64,000 nt of DNA. Source: Palsa-465 sp963800475 (GTDB taxonomy: Bacteria > Actinomycetota > Thermoleophilia > Solirubrobacterales > Solirubrobacteraceae). The notes beneath the pieces are model-generated. The model was not told the origin of the DNA. It did not search any database and saw only the letters and a program-made list of their open reading frames with translations. The stretch is from contig CAWDAZ010000001.1 of the NCBI GenBank assembly GCA_963800475.1, forward strand, positions 682,001 through 746,000. The letters are read 5' to 3'. Made by a program: the position numbers and the translations under genes. Positions 51,469 through 60,169 of the stretch are shown here, in pieces. Each line of letters begins with the position of its first letter. Positions within the stretch are counted from its first letter, which is position 1.

Positions 51469-52430
51469 GCCTGGCCCGCGAGCGCCTTCGCGGCGCGGCG
51501 CTTGCCAGGCAGTGCCTTTGCGAGCTGACGCTCGGGGCTGACCCGCACCACGTTCCACACCAGCCCGAGCTTCTCGAACGCCACGATCAGCAGCCCGGTG
51601 GGGTCGGCGAGCCGCTCCCACCACCGAAGGCCGTGGAACGCCGAGGTCGGGAACGCGTGGTGGTTGTGGTGCCAGGACTCGCCCATCGACAGCGGCGCGA
51701 GCCAAAACACGTTGCGCGACTCGTCCTCGATGTCGAACCGCTTGCGCCCGAAGAAGTGGCAGATCGAGTTGATCGACCAGGTGACGTGGTGCAGCAGGAA
51801 CACGCGGACGAACCCGCCCCACAGCAGCGCGGTGAGCGCTGCGCCGAGCCCTCCACCGATGATCCAGCCGAGCGCGAACGGAATCGCAAAACTCAAGACG
51901 ACCCACAGCCCGAACAGCTTGTCGACCACCCGCAGCACGCGGTCCTTGACGAGGTCCGGGGCGAACCGCTCGCGGTCGGCCGTCCCGACCGTCTCGAACA
52001 GCCACCCGATGTGCGCGTGCCACAGGCCCTTGATTGCGCCCCACCAGCCTGGACCGCTGAGGTGCGGCGAGTGGGGGTCGCCCTGCTGGTCGGTGAACGC
52101 GTGGTGCTTGCGGTGGTCGGCGACCCAAGTGATCACCGAGCCTTCGACGGCCATCGATCCGAGCACGGCGATGATCGCGCGGAACGCGCGCGAGGCCTCG
52201 AACGCGCGGTGAGTGAACATCCGGTGGTAGCCGAGCGTGACCCCGAGGCAGGTGATTACGTAGCCGCTGATCAGCAGCGCCAGCTCGAGCGGCCCGATCG
52301 CCTCGTTCCAGAGCAGCACGATCGCAGCGATCAGGCCCACGAGTGGCAGCGGGACGCCGATCAGGTTGACGATCTTGTGACGGAGCGTCATGACCGGCGG
52401 ACTACCAGCGCTGTCGGCTTCAGATGTCAT
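51465..52430 (-). CDS. Membrane fatty acyl-CoA desaturase (delta-9 type)
   Basis: A 321-residue di-iron desaturase with four TM segments in two pairs. The three histidine boxes are HRMFTHR, HRKHH and HHNHH (in GESWHHNHHAFPTSAFHG), with the extra ligand His in ITWVADHRKHH context. NSICHFFGRKRFD is conserved in stearoyl-CoA desaturases. It introduces a double bond into acyl chains for membrane fluidity. Its ATG overlaps the stop of the small protein gene upstream, which follows ccr, so all three form an operon. Confidence 0.93.
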   Translation of the reverse strand: MTSEADSAGSPPVMTLRHKIVNLIGVPLPLVGLIAAIVLLWNEAIGPLELALLISGYVITCLGVTLGYHRMFTHRAFEASRAFRAIIAVLGSMAVEGSVITWVADHRKHHAFTDQQGDPHSPHLSGPGWWGAIKGLWHAHIGWLFETVGTADRERFAPDLVKDRVLRVVDKLFGLWVVLSFAIPFALGWIIGGGLGAALTALLWGGFVRVFLLHHVTWSINSICHFFGRKRFDIEDESRNVFWLAPLSMGESWHHNHHAFPTSAFHGLRWWERLADPTGLLIVAFEKLGLVWNVVRVSPERQLAKALPGKRRAAKALAGQA

Positions 52431-52795
52431 CAGGTTGCGACCTGCGGCTCGGGTTCGGGGTCGGGAGCGGGCTCGGATTCGAGCGCCACCGGAGGCCCGA
52501 GCTCGCCGGCGACGAGCTCCTCGTGCCAGACGTACGCGAGCGGGATCTGGTAGCGGCCCGAGTTCCGCGCCCGGAACTCGATCATCTCGGGGCCATCCCA
52601 GTAGCGATACCAGTCGTCCTTGGACTCGAACCAGGCCATCTGCAAGACCTTGTAGCGGTCGTCGTTGGAGCGGTGCACGGAGTACTTGGTGGCCCCGTAG
52701 CGCATCGCGAGCGGAGCGACCACCGAGACGTCCGACGCAAACGTCTCCTTGCGGAGCGCCGTCGCGTACCAGGCGATGTGGACAACCCCTGCCAT
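52430..52795 (-). CDS. Small ferredoxin-fold (EthD/ABM-like) protein between ccr and desaturase
   Basis: A 121-residue protein. The first 100 residues alternate strand-helix (VVHIAWYATALRKETFASDV, KYSVHRSNDDRYKVLQMAWFE), which fits a dimeric alpha-beta barrel fold; the tail is a Pro/Glu-rich segment. No family name can be assigned with confidence. It begins two bases after the ccr stop and overlaps the desaturase start by one base. Its position suggests a role with one of these acyl-CoA enzymes. Confidence 0.68.
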   Translation of the reverse strand: MAGVVHIAWYATALRKETFASDVSVVAPLAMRYGATKYSVHRSNDDRYKVLQMAWFESKDDWYRYWDGPEMIEFRARNSGRYQIPLAYVWHEELVAGELGPPVALESEPAPDPEPEPQVAT

Positions 52796-52797
52796 CG

Positions 52798-54054
52798 CTA
52801 TCCCCCGACCTCGGCGTAGATCGCGCCTGGGCCCTCGGTGCTCTTGCCCTGCCCGGTCTCGGTCGCGCCGACGAGGATCGCGATCTTCCCGAGGTGTTTG
52901 TTCTCGAGCATCAGCTGGTGGGCCTCAGGCACGCCCTCGAAGCCCATCGTGCGCCACAGGACGGGCCGGATCAAGCCCTGCTCGATCAGCTCGTTGGCCT
53001 TCATCGACTCATACGCGTTGGCGAAGTGCGAGCCGAGGATCTCCTTCTGGCGCATCCACAGATAGCGGACGTCGAAGTCGAGGTTGTAGCCGGTGGTCCC
53101 GGCGCAGATCACGACCTTCCCGAACGGCTTGACGACGAACACGGAGGTCGGGAAGGTCGCCTTGCCGACGTGCTCGAAGACGATGTCGGGGGCATCGCCG
53201 AGGATCCCGCGGACCGCCTTCGAGAACCGCCGGGACTCCTGGAAGCGCGCCTTCTCCTCCTCGGGCGTCTCGCCGCCCTTGCGCATCATCCCGGCGTACT
53301 CGTTGCGGTTGATGTAGCCGGTCGCCCCGAGCTGCGTCACGAGCTTGCCCTTCTCCTCGGAGGAGACGACGCCGACGCACTCCGCCCCGGCCGCCTTGCA
53401 CAGCTGGGTGGCGAACACGCCGAGCCCGCCCGCGGCGCCCCAGATCAGCACGCGGTGGCCGGCCTGGAGCTTGCAGCGGTCGATCAGCATCCGGTAGGCG
53501 GTGAAGTACACGAGCCCGTACGAGGCCGCCTCTTCCCAGGTCAGATTCTGGGGCCGGGGGAGCAGTTGCTGCGCCTGCACCTTCGTGAACTGGGCGAACG
53601 AGCCCCACGTCGTCTCATAGCCCCAGATCCGCTGCGAGGGCGCCGCGAGTGGGTCGAGACCGTGGACCTCGGGATCCTCGTAGGAGGCCTGGTTGCAGTG
53701 GATCACGACCTCGTCGCCGGGCTTCCAGCGGGTGACGCCCGCGCCGACCTTCCAGACGACCCCGGAGGCGTCCGAGCCGCCGATGTGATGACCGTACTCG
53801 GGGTGGTCGCCGTAGCCGAACACGGACACGGGCTTGCCCTGCGCCGCCCACACGTTGTTGAAGTTCACGCCGGCCGCCATCACCCGCACGATCACCTCGA
53901 ACGCGCCGGGCTCGGGCACCTCGATCTCCTCGAGCTGGAACGCGTCCATCGGGTCGCCTTCGCGCTCCTGGCGGATCACCCAGGCGGACATCGTCTGGGG
54001 CAGCTCGCCGGGCTCGGTATCGACGTTCGCGACTTGGCTCAGATCAACGGCCAA
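52798..54054 (-). CDS. ccr: Crotonyl-CoA carboxylase/reductase
   Basis: A 418-residue MDR-fold enzyme that reduces and carboxylates crotonyl-CoA to (2S)-ethylmalonyl-CoA with NADPH and CO2. MAAGVNFNNVWAAQGKPVSV and HHIGGSDASGVVWKVG are Ccr signatures. GDEVVIHCNQASYEDPEVHG and QRIWGYETTWGSFAQF are found in Ccr but not in ordinary quinone reductases. The CO2-binding Asn (GVNFNNVW), Glu (LTWEEAA) and His (GSHFANAYESM) are present. Length fits the family. It heads an operon with the small barrel protein and desaturase and supplies the mutase at 47.5 kb. Confidence 0.94.
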   Translation of the reverse strand: MAVDLSQVANVDTEPGELPQTMSAWVIRQEREGDPMDAFQLEEIEVPEPGAFEVIVRVMAAGVNFNNVWAAQGKPVSVFGYGDHPEYGHHIGGSDASGVVWKVGAGVTRWKPGDEVVIHCNQASYEDPEVHGLDPLAAPSQRIWGYETTWGSFAQFTKVQAQQLLPRPQNLTWEEAASYGLVYFTAYRMLIDRCKLQAGHRVLIWGAAGGLGVFATQLCKAAGAECVGVVSSEEKGKLVTQLGATGYINRNEYAGMMRKGGETPEEEKARFQESRRFSKAVRGILGDAPDIVFEHVGKATFPTSVFVVKPFGKVVICAGTTGYNLDFDVRYLWMRQKEILGSHFANAYESMKANELIEQGLIRPVLWRTMGFEGVPEAHQLMLENKHLGKIAILVGATETGQGKSTEGPGAIYAEVGG

Positions 54055-54165
54055 TGGGGTTGCACCTTCCTGGATTCGGGGGCACGGGGCTGCGCCGGAT
54101 CGTACCCGGGTGCGGGGGGCGACGCGCCTTCGCGGATCGGCCGTACGCCGGCCCAGGACGCGGAC

Positions 54166-54618
54166 CTACGGCTGCAGCAGCGCGCTGCTGCCGCTCGGGC
54201 GCGGCTGGCCGACGCGTAGCAGCGCCGGATGGACCCCGGTGGGGAGCGCCGCGGCGGCCTCCGTCGACGCGTTGGGTGCCGTCGCGACCGTGTACGCGCC
54301 GGGCGTGTTGAGATTGACGGTCACCTGAGCGGTGGCCTGAGGATTGATCGGACCGGTGTCAGCCAGCGGCTGCGCGGCCGAGGCGCCGGCGGGCAGCACC
54401 GTCAGCGACTGCGCGGTGCTCGCCTGGTTGGTCACGATCAAGACGACCGGGCCGGCGCCGACCGAGCTCGGCGACAGCGACACCCGCTGATTGTTGATGT
54501 ACACGGTGAGGTTGACCGGCGTGGGGGGTGCCGGGTGGTTGGCGAAGTGTCCGCCGCTTCCACAGCCGGCGACAGCAGTAGTTGTTAGGACGACGATCCC
54601 AATCCGCTTGAAGCTCAT
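54166..54618 (-). CDS. Small lipoprotein with Ig-like/cupredoxin-like beta domain
   Basis: A 150-residue lipoprotein. MSFKRIGIVVLTTTAVAGCGSG is a lipoprotein signal with the VAGC lipobox. The body is beta-rich: NLTVYINNQRVSLSPSSVGA, VVLIVTNQASTAQSLTVLPA, and VTVNLNTPGAYTVATAPN. This fits a cupredoxin- or Ig-like fold, but no metal ligand set is visible. The GAGAGG-type ribosome site supports the start at 54618. Function unknown. The 111-base gap before ccr shows no further gene. Confidence 0.72.
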   Translation of the reverse strand: MSFKRIGIVVLTTTAVAGCGSGGHFANHPAPPTPVNLTVYINNQRVSLSPSSVGAGPVVLIVTNQASTAQSLTVLPAGASAAQPLADTGPINPQATAQVTVNLNTPGAYTVATAPNASTEAAAALPTGVHPALLRVGQPRPSGSSALLQP

Positions 54619-54683
54619 CCTGAGGCCTCTCCTCTCCGAGAGCACGGAACCTTAAAGGACGAACCGCCCGATGGGGACGAGAA

Positions 54684-54887
54684 TCAGACTGACTTTGCGA
54701 TCAGCGTGTTGCGGCGCCGCGTAAGCCGGCGCAGCTCCCGCTGCAACTCATCCCACGCCTCGGCTTCGACGCGCTCGTATTCATCGCCGGTCAGGTCTCG
54801 CAGGCCGTCCCTGTATGCGGTCCATGCCTCCTGCGTTCCTGCCTCGAGCTCGCGAAGCCGGTCGGCGTCGAGGGCGATCGTGGTCAC
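54684..54887 (-). CDS. Small helical hypothetical protein (67 residues)
   Basis: A GTG start six bases after AGGAG. The peptide is amphipathic and helical throughout (LRELEAGTQEAWTAYRDGLR, VEAEAWDELQRELRRL). No family recognised. It precedes the lipoprotein gene and may be cotranscribed with it. Confidence 0.62.
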   Translation of the reverse strand: MTTIALDADRLRELEAGTQEAWTAYRDGLRDLTGDEYERVEAEAWDELQRELRRLTRRRNTLIAKSV

Positions 54888-55006
54888 CTCAGGACTCCTT
54901 CCTTGCTTCCATGGCGTAAAGGCTACCCGCGAGGCCGGTTGCGCAGACACGGATTTCCTGCACCGCCCGTTGCATACCGTCCGAAGCGGGGCGTATCACG
55001 CGGTAC

Positions 55007-56863
55007 TTGGAACTGCTCGAGCAGCCGATCGCGACCGCGGAGTTCCTCGTCGTCGACACCGAGACCAACGGGCTCGGCGGCGACGACTGCGAGATGATCG
55101 AGGTCGGATCGGTGCTCGTCGGCGGTGGCGAGCTCCACGAACGCTGGAGCTCGCTGGTCCGCACGCACGTGCCGCTGCGACGTGGGATCGGCAGGTTGAC
55201 CGGCATCACCCAGGACATGCTGGACGGCGCCCCGGAGCTCGGCGACGTCGTGGGCTCGCTTGCCGGCCGGCTTCCCGGCCGTGTGCTCGTCGCGCACAAC
55301 GCGCCGTTCGACCGTCGCGTGCTGCGCCAGGCGTTCGACCGCGCGGGCATCGACTGGCTGCACCAACCGGTGCTGTGCACCGCCGCGCTCGCGCGGCTGC
55401 TGCTGCCGCTGAAGCGCGAGCGCAAGCTCGGCGCGCTGGCCGAGTCGTTGGGGATCGACGTCGAGCTGGCGCACCGCGCGCTCGCTGACGCTGAGACGTG
55501 CGCGAGGGTGCTGTGCGCACTGTTCCCGCGGCTGTGCGCCAACGCGGCGACGGTCGCCGACGCGGTCGCGCTGCTGCGCCCGCGGCGTCCGCGCCGGCCC
55601 CGGCAGCGCCGCCGCGGCCACGCGACCGGGGCGCTTCCCCAGCTCGACTTCTCGGAGCTGCCGCGTGACCCGGGCGTGTACCTGTTCCGCGACGACGCCG
55701 GGCGCACGCTGTACGTGGGCAAGTCGGTGTCGATCCGCAGCCGGGCTCGCGCCCACTTCGCGCCGTCCGGCGCGCCCGCCGAATGGAGCCCTCACGCCTC
55801 GGTGGTCGACTACAAGCCGACCTGCTCGGAGCTGGGCGCGCTGGTGCTCGAGAACCGCCTGATCAAGGAGCTGGCGCCGCCAGGCAACATCCGCCTGACG
55901 AAGCTCGACGACCGGCTCGTGTACATCCGCTGCCGGCTCGACATCGCGTTTCCGATCCTCGAGGTGGCGTCCGAGCCGGCGGCCGGCCACGCGGTCACGA
56001 TCGGGCCGGTTCGCGGCCGCGGGCTCGCCCGCGAGCTCGTCGAGCAGATCGACTCGCTGTTCGGGCTGCGTCACTGCGGGCGGCGGCTTCCCCGCCGCGA
56101 GAGCCCGTCGGCGTACGGGCAGATGGGCCGCTGCCTGTCGCCGTGCCTGGGCGACCTAGACCCAAACCTGTATCGGCGCCGGCTCGACGACGCGCTGCGG
56201 CTGTTTCTCGGCGACGGCGGCTGCGCGCTGCTGGAGCACGTCGAGCGGCAGATGCGCGCCGCCTCCGCCGAGCAGCGGTACGAGCGCGCGGCGTCGCTGC
56301 GCCGGCGACTGCGACGGCTGAGGGTGATTCTCGAGCGGCTCGGTGGAGCGCTCGAGGCGACCCACGCGCGTCCAAGGCTGGTGCTCGTCTCGCATCCGGC
56401 CGACCGTTTGCGCCGCGACGGGTTCTGGCTGGTCGGAGGGAGGCTCGCTGAGTGGGGCGCGGTCCCGGGCGACCCTGCGGCCGCGCTCGAGCGCACCCGG
56501 GCCGCGCTCCGCAAGGGCGGTCGCGCCGGCGAGCTCGGTGCGCATGTGCCACCCCACGAGCTCGACGAGGTCCGGATCGTCGCGACGTACCTCGCCTCGC
56601 ATCCGCTGCTTCCGTCGCTCGACCTCGATCCGCCGCCGAGCCTCGAGCTGCTCGAGCGATTCCTGGGCGGCTCAGCCGAACGGCAGCTCGACGACCACAG
56701 CGTCGGCTCCGCCGGCGGCGTCGAGCTTTGCGCCAGGCCCCGCCTCGCGGCGCACGAGCGCGAGCGCGATCGGGCCGAGCCGGGGGGAGACCGCGGCGCT
56801 CCCGACGTGGCCGACCTCGCGGTCGCCGAGCTTCAGGGTGGCGCCGGCATCGACCGGCGCTGA
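55007..56863 (+). CDS. DnaQ-like exonuclease fused to UvrC/Cho-like GIY-YIG nuclease
   Basis: A 618-residue DNA repair protein from a TTG start. Residues 1-185 are a DEDDh 3'-5' exonuclease: VVDTETNGLGG (ExoI), VAHNAPFDRRVL (ExoII) and HRALADAETCARVL (ExoIII). Residues about 215-300 form the GIY-YIG domain (DPGVYLFRDDAGRTLYVGKS, ENRLIKEL). A UVR-like coiled coil follows (SAEQRYERAASLRRRLRRLR). The RNase H-like and HhH domains of full UvrC are absent. Such fusions are known in actinobacteria, for example mycobacteria. The last ~65 residues are read antisense to ygfZ (192-base overlap). Confidence 0.87.
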   Translation: MELLEQPIATAEFLVVDTETNGLGGDDCEMIEVGSVLVGGGELHERWSSLVRTHVPLRRGIGRLTGITQDMLDGAPELGDVVGSLAGRLPGRVLVAHNAPFDRRVLRQAFDRAGIDWLHQPVLCTAALARLLLPLKRERKLGALAESLGIDVELAHRALADAETCARVLCALFPRLCANAATVADAVALLRPRRPRRPRQRRRGHATGALPQLDFSELPRDPGVYLFRDDAGRTLYVGKSVSIRSRARAHFAPSGAPAEWSPHASVVDYKPTCSELGALVLENRLIKELAPPGNIRLTKLDDRLVYIRCRLDIAFPILEVASEPAAGHAVTIGPVRGRGLARELVEQIDSLFGLRHCGRRLPRRESPSAYGQMGRCLSPCLGDLDPNLYRRRLDDALRLFLGDGGCALLEHVERQMRAASAEQRYERAASLRRRLRRLRVILERLGGALEATHARPRLVLVSHPADRLRRDGFWLVGGRLAEWGAVPGDPAAALERTRAALRKGGRAGELGAHVPPHELDEVRIVATYLASHPLLPSLDLDPPPSLELLERFLGGSAERQLDDHSVGSAGGVELCARPRLAAHERERDRAEPGGDRGAPDVADLAVAELQGGAGIDRR

Positions 56864-57616
56864 CAGCCGCAGCCCGCGCAGCTGCCGGTTGGGCTTGCCG
56901 CGGTAGTGGAGCCGGGCGACCGTCTCCTGGCCGACGTAACAGCCCTTCGTGAACGACACCGCGCGGTCGTTGAGACCCGCCTCCTGGGGGATCACGCTGT
57001 CGTCGAGCTCGACTCCGTAGCGCGGCCGGCCGCGCTCGATGCGCACGCACTCCGCTGTCGCCTCGGAGACATCGCGCGCGCCCGCCTCGAGCAGCGCGCG
57101 GCGGAGCTCATCGGTGCGCGCCGCGTCGCACAGCAGATCGACGCCGACGTCGGTGCGGATCGCGAGGACCGGAACGCCGCCGAGCTCGAGCGACTGATGC
57201 GCGTGCTCGTCGGCGGGGAGCTCGGTCGCTCCGCTGACCGCGGCGGCGGCCGGCCCGATCAGCGACAGCAGCCCGCGCTCGAGCGTCCGCTTGTGGAGCT
57301 CTGCGTCGTAGCCGATCGTCCCGCGCCGGATCGTGTTGAACAGCTGCTGCAGGGCGGAGCGCTCGGTGTCGAGCAGCAGCTCGTCGCCGGTGTCGAGGAT
57401 CCGCAGGTCGCCGAGCATCTTGCCCTTGTTGGTCAGGAACGCCGCGTAGCAGCCGGCGCCCGGGGTCAGCGCCTCGACGTCGTTGGACACCTGTCCCTGC
57501 AGGAACTCCTTGGCGCCCGAGCCGCTCAGCGCCAGCTTGCCGCGCTCGGAGCGGTCGATCAGCCCGGCCGCTTCGCTGACCGCGGCGTATTCGTCAGGCG
57601 GAGCAATCGTGGCCAT
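56672..57616 (-). CDS. ygfZ: YgfZ/GcvT-domain folate-dependent Fe-S maturation protein
   Basis: A 314-residue protein. KGCYVGQETVARLHYRGK holds the K-G-C-x-G-Q-E signature of YgfZ/CAF17. SGSGAKEFLQGQVSNDVEAL is the N-terminal folate-binding segment. It uses tetrahydrofolate to support repair or assembly of certain 4Fe-4S proteins; MoaA is a known type of client. The ATG at 57616 was chosen over a longer frame running into the upstream hairpin region. Confidence 0.9.
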   Translation of the reverse strand: MATIAPPDEYAAVSEAAGLIDRSERGKLALSGSGAKEFLQGQVSNDVEALTPGAGCYAAFLTNKGKMLGDLRILDTGDELLLDTERSALQQLFNTIRRGTIGYDAELHKRTLERGLLSLIGPAAAAVSGATELPADEHAHQSLELGGVPVLAIRTDVGVDLLCDAARTDELRRALLEAGARDVSEATAECVRIERGRPRYGVELDDSVIPQEAGLNDRAVSFTKGCYVGQETVARLHYRGKPNRQLRGLRLSAPVDAGATLKLGDREVGHVGSAAVSPRLGPIALALVRREAGPGAKLDAAGGADAVVVELPFG

Positions 57617-57668
57617 GGATTCAAGATAGCCCGCTCCAGGCGAGGGTCGCCCGGATCGTGGGGAATAA

Positions 57669-57685
57669 GCCCCGCCAGGCGGGGC
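57669..57685. other. GC-rich hairpin between ygfZ and the DtxR-family gene
   Basis: GCCCCGC and GCGGGGC pair perfectly around CAG. It sits upstream of both divergent genes. Role unclear; it may insulate the two promoters. Confidence 0.45.
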
Positions 57686-57735
57686 GAATCGCCCAAGTTG
57701 GCCCCGAAGTCCCCGGGAATCCTCGACAAAAGAGA

Positions 57736-57755
57736 AATTTTGGCCTACCATAATT
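57736..57755. promoter_or_regulatory. Inverted repeat at the promoter of the DtxR-family gene (candidate operator)
   Basis: AATTTTGG-CCTA-CCATAATT has 7 of 8 arm positions complementary. It lies in the only AT-rich stretch of the region, four bases before the GTG start. CATAAT inside it could be a -10 element, which would put transcription at or very near the start codon. This suits a self-regulated, leaderless metal regulator. Confidence 0.55.
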
Positions 57756-57758
57756 CGC

Positions 57759-58445
57759 GTGATGGGCACGCAAGATCAGGCATACGAGCGGACCTCGGCA
57801 ATCGAGGACTACGCGAAGGCGATCTACGCGCTCGAGCGGCGCGCCAGTGAGCCCGTCACAACCAACGCTCTGGCCGAGCGGCTCGGGGTGACGCCCGGGT
57901 CGGCCTCGGCGATGGTGAAGCGGCTCGGCGAGCTCGGGCTGGTCGAGCACCGCCCGTACCACGGCGTGTCGCTGACCGACGCCGGACGGCGCGTCGCACT
58001 CGAGGTGATGCGCCACCATCGGCTGCTCGAGCTGTACCTGGTCGAGAGCCTCGGGGTCCCGTGGGACCGCGTGCACGAGGAGGCCGAGGTGCTCGAGCAC
58101 GTGCTCTCCGAGGAGCTCGAGGAGCTGATCGCCACGAAGCTCGGGAACCCGACCGTCGACCCGCACGGCGATCCGATCCCGAGCCGCGAGCTGACGATCG
58201 AGGAGGGGGTCAGCGAGCGGCTGCAGGCGCTCGAGCCCGGCGCCTGCGGAACGTTCACGCGGATATCGGATTCCGATCCCGAGATGCTCCGCTGGCTCGC
58301 CGACCGCGGGATCGCGCCCGGCGACGAGCTCGAGGTGATCGACAAGCAGCCGTTCGGCGGACCGCTGTTCGTCCAGTTCGGCGATGACGTGCATGTGCTC
58401 GGCGGCGCGCTCGCGAGGGCGATGAGGGTCGAGGTCCACGAGTGA
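57759..58445 (+). CDS. DtxR/MntR-family metal-dependent repressor
   Basis: A 228-residue regulator (GTG at 57759 or ATG at 57762; no clear ribosome site). TSAIEDYAKAIYALERRASE and LAERLGVTPGSASAMVKRLG form the winged-helix HTH. The dimerisation/metal domain has VMRHHRLLELYLVESLGVPW, WDRVHEEAEVLEHVLSEEL and HxxE-type ligands. An SH3-like FeoA domain ends the protein (GDELEVIDKQPFGGPLFVQF). It overlaps the Nramp transporter gene (GTGA), which it most likely represses under metal sufficiency (Mn2+ or Fe2+). Confidence 0.92.
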   Translation: MMGTQDQAYERTSAIEDYAKAIYALERRASEPVTTNALAERLGVTPGSASAMVKRLGELGLVEHRPYHGVSLTDAGRRVALEVMRHHRLLELYLVESLGVPWDRVHEEAEVLEHVLSEELEELIATKLGNPTVDPHGDPIPSRELTIEEGVSERLQALEPGACGTFTRISDSDPEMLRWLADRGIAPGDELEVIDKQPFGGPLFVQFGDDVHVLGGALARAMRVEVHE

Positions 58446-59779
58446 CCCCGCCGCCTCCGCCGCCGCCCCCGATCGGTGGGCCGGCGCTCGAGGGCGCGAC
58501 CGAGGGCGCGTCGATCGCGCTCCGCGACGGGCTCGAGGTCCATAGCCCGCTCGAGAAGCTGCTCGCGCGCGGAAGGCTGCGCGCGACGCTCACGATGCTC
58601 GGCCCCGCGTTCGTGGCGGCGGTCGCGTACGTCGACCCCGGCAACTTCGCTACCAACCTCCAGGGCGGCGCGAAGTACGGCTTCCTGCTGCTGTGGGTCG
58701 TGCTGCTCGCGAACCTGATGGCGATGCTGATCCAGTTCCTGTCGGCGAAGCTCGGGATCGTCACCGACCACAACCTGCCCGAGATGTTCCGCGCGCGCTT
58801 CCCGCGCGCGGTCTCGTGGGGAATGTGGGTGCAGGCCGAGCTGATGGCGATGTCGACCGACGTCGCCGAGTTCCTCGGCGCGGCGTTGGGGCTAAACCTC
58901 CTGTTCGGCGTCCCGCTGCTCCCAGCGGGCGTGATCACCGGGGTGATCGCGTTCGCGATCCTTGGGCTCCAGACCCGTGGCGTCCGCAAGTTCGAGCTGG
59001 CGATCACGGCGCTGCTCGGGATCATCCTCGCCGGCTTCCTGTACGAGACCCTCCGGATCGGTCCCTCCAGCCACGACGCGCTCCGCGGGCTCCTCCCGGG
59101 GCTCAGCGGGACAAGCTCGCTATATCTGGCGGTCGGGATCATCGGCGCGACGGTCATGCCCCACGTGATCTACCTGCACTCCGCGTTGACCAATGGCCGG
59201 ATGCCCGTGCGCAGCGATCGCGAGCGCAAGCGGGTGCTGCGGTTCGAGCGCCTCGACGTGATGATTGCGCTCGGCATCGCCGGGCTGATCAACCTGGCGA
59301 TGCTCGCTGTGTTCGCGAAGCTGTTCCATACCCCGGCGCTGTCGGGACTGACCAGCATCGCCGGCGCCCACGCCGAGCTTGGCCGACTGGTAGGCGGCGG
59401 CGCGGCGCTGGCGTTCGCGGCGGCGCTGCTGGCGTCCGGGCTGTCATCCTCGAGCGTCGGCACGTACTCAGGACAGGTGGTGATGGCCGGGTTCGTCAAC
59501 GTCCGGGTCCCTCTGATGGCGCGCCGCACGATCACGATGGTGCCGGCGCTGGTGATTCTCGCGGTCGGTGTCAGCCCAACCAGCGCGCTGGTGCTAAGTC
59601 AGGTGGTGCTGTCATTCGGGATCCCATTCGCGCTGATCCCACTCGTGCTGCTGACCAGCAACCGCGACGTGATGGGCGTGCACGTCAACCGCAGGCTCAC
59701 GACGGTCCTCGCGTGGGGCTGCGCGCTGTTGATCAGCAGCCTGAACGTGTTCCTGATCCTCGAGCAGTTCGTGCTGTAG
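58442..59779 (+). CDS. mntH: Nramp-family divalent metal transporter (MntH-like)
   Basis: A 445-residue transporter with 11 TM segments. VAAVAYVDPGNFATNLQGGA is the TM1 DPGN metal site, and GATVMPHVIYLHSAL the TM6 MPH site. Asp and Asn of the first and Ala/Met of the second bind Mn2+/Fe2+. The N-terminus has a run of eight prolines, unusual for the family. Proton-coupled uptake of Mn2+ or Fe2+ is expected. It is the second gene of the DtxR-family operon. Confidence 0.95.
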   Translation: MTPPPPPPPPIGGPALEGATEGASIALRDGLEVHSPLEKLLARGRLRATLTMLGPAFVAAVAYVDPGNFATNLQGGAKYGFLLLWVVLLANLMAMLIQFLSAKLGIVTDHNLPEMFRARFPRAVSWGMWVQAELMAMSTDVAEFLGAALGLNLLFGVPLLPAGVITGVIAFAILGLQTRGVRKFELAITALLGIILAGFLYETLRIGPSSHDALRGLLPGLSGTSSLYLAVGIIGATVMPHVIYLHSALTNGRMPVRSDRERKRVLRFERLDVMIALGIAGLINLAMLAVFAKLFHTPALSGLTSIAGAHAELGRLVGGGAALAFAAALLASGLSSSSVGTYSGQVVMAGFVNVRVPLMARRTITMVPALVILAVGVSPTSALVLSQVVLSFGIPFALIPLVLLTSNRDVMGVHVNRRLTTVLAWGCALLISSLNVFLILEQFVL

Positions 59780-59790
59780 CGTGCGGGCGG

Positions 59791-60159
59791 ATGCCGCTCG
59801 CCGATACCTTCCAGCAGATCGTCGACTCGCTTCCCGACGACTGGACCGACCTCGAGTTCGACCTGCGGATCTTCGACGAGCGGCGCTACATCGACGCCGC
59901 CGTGCTGATGGTCACCTGCAACGCGCAGCCGTACTCGAAGAGCGACTGGCACTGGCGGGTGTTGGTCGCGCACCGGTTCGGGCACGCGGCATCGCCGTCG
60001 GCGGTCCGCACGGCGCTGACCCTGCTCGACGAGGCGCTGATCGACGGCGAGCTCGTGGTCCGGGAGACGCGCGCCGGGCGAGTCGAGATCGTGCCCGAGC
60101 TGATGTGGGGGCGCCCGGAGTCGGTGCGCCAGGAGTTCAGGCGCAGCCGCGCCCTGTAG
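59791..60159 (+). CDS. Conserved small hypothetical protein (122 residues)
   Basis: A soluble alpha/beta protein: DTFQQIVDSLPDDWTDLEFD, then SKSDWHWRVLVAHRFGHAAS and a C-terminal ELMWGRPESVRQEFRRSRAL. No family recognised. It starts 11 bases after mntH and is followed by the receiver-like gene 10 bases on, so it may be part of the metal operon. Confidence 0.7.
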   Translation: MPLADTFQQIVDSLPDDWTDLEFDLRIFDERRYIDAAVLMVTCNAQPYSKSDWHWRVLVAHRFGHAASPSAVRTALTLLDEALIDGELVVRETRAGRVEIVPELMWGRPESVRQEFRRSRAL

Positions 60160-60169
60160 CGGAGCGACG

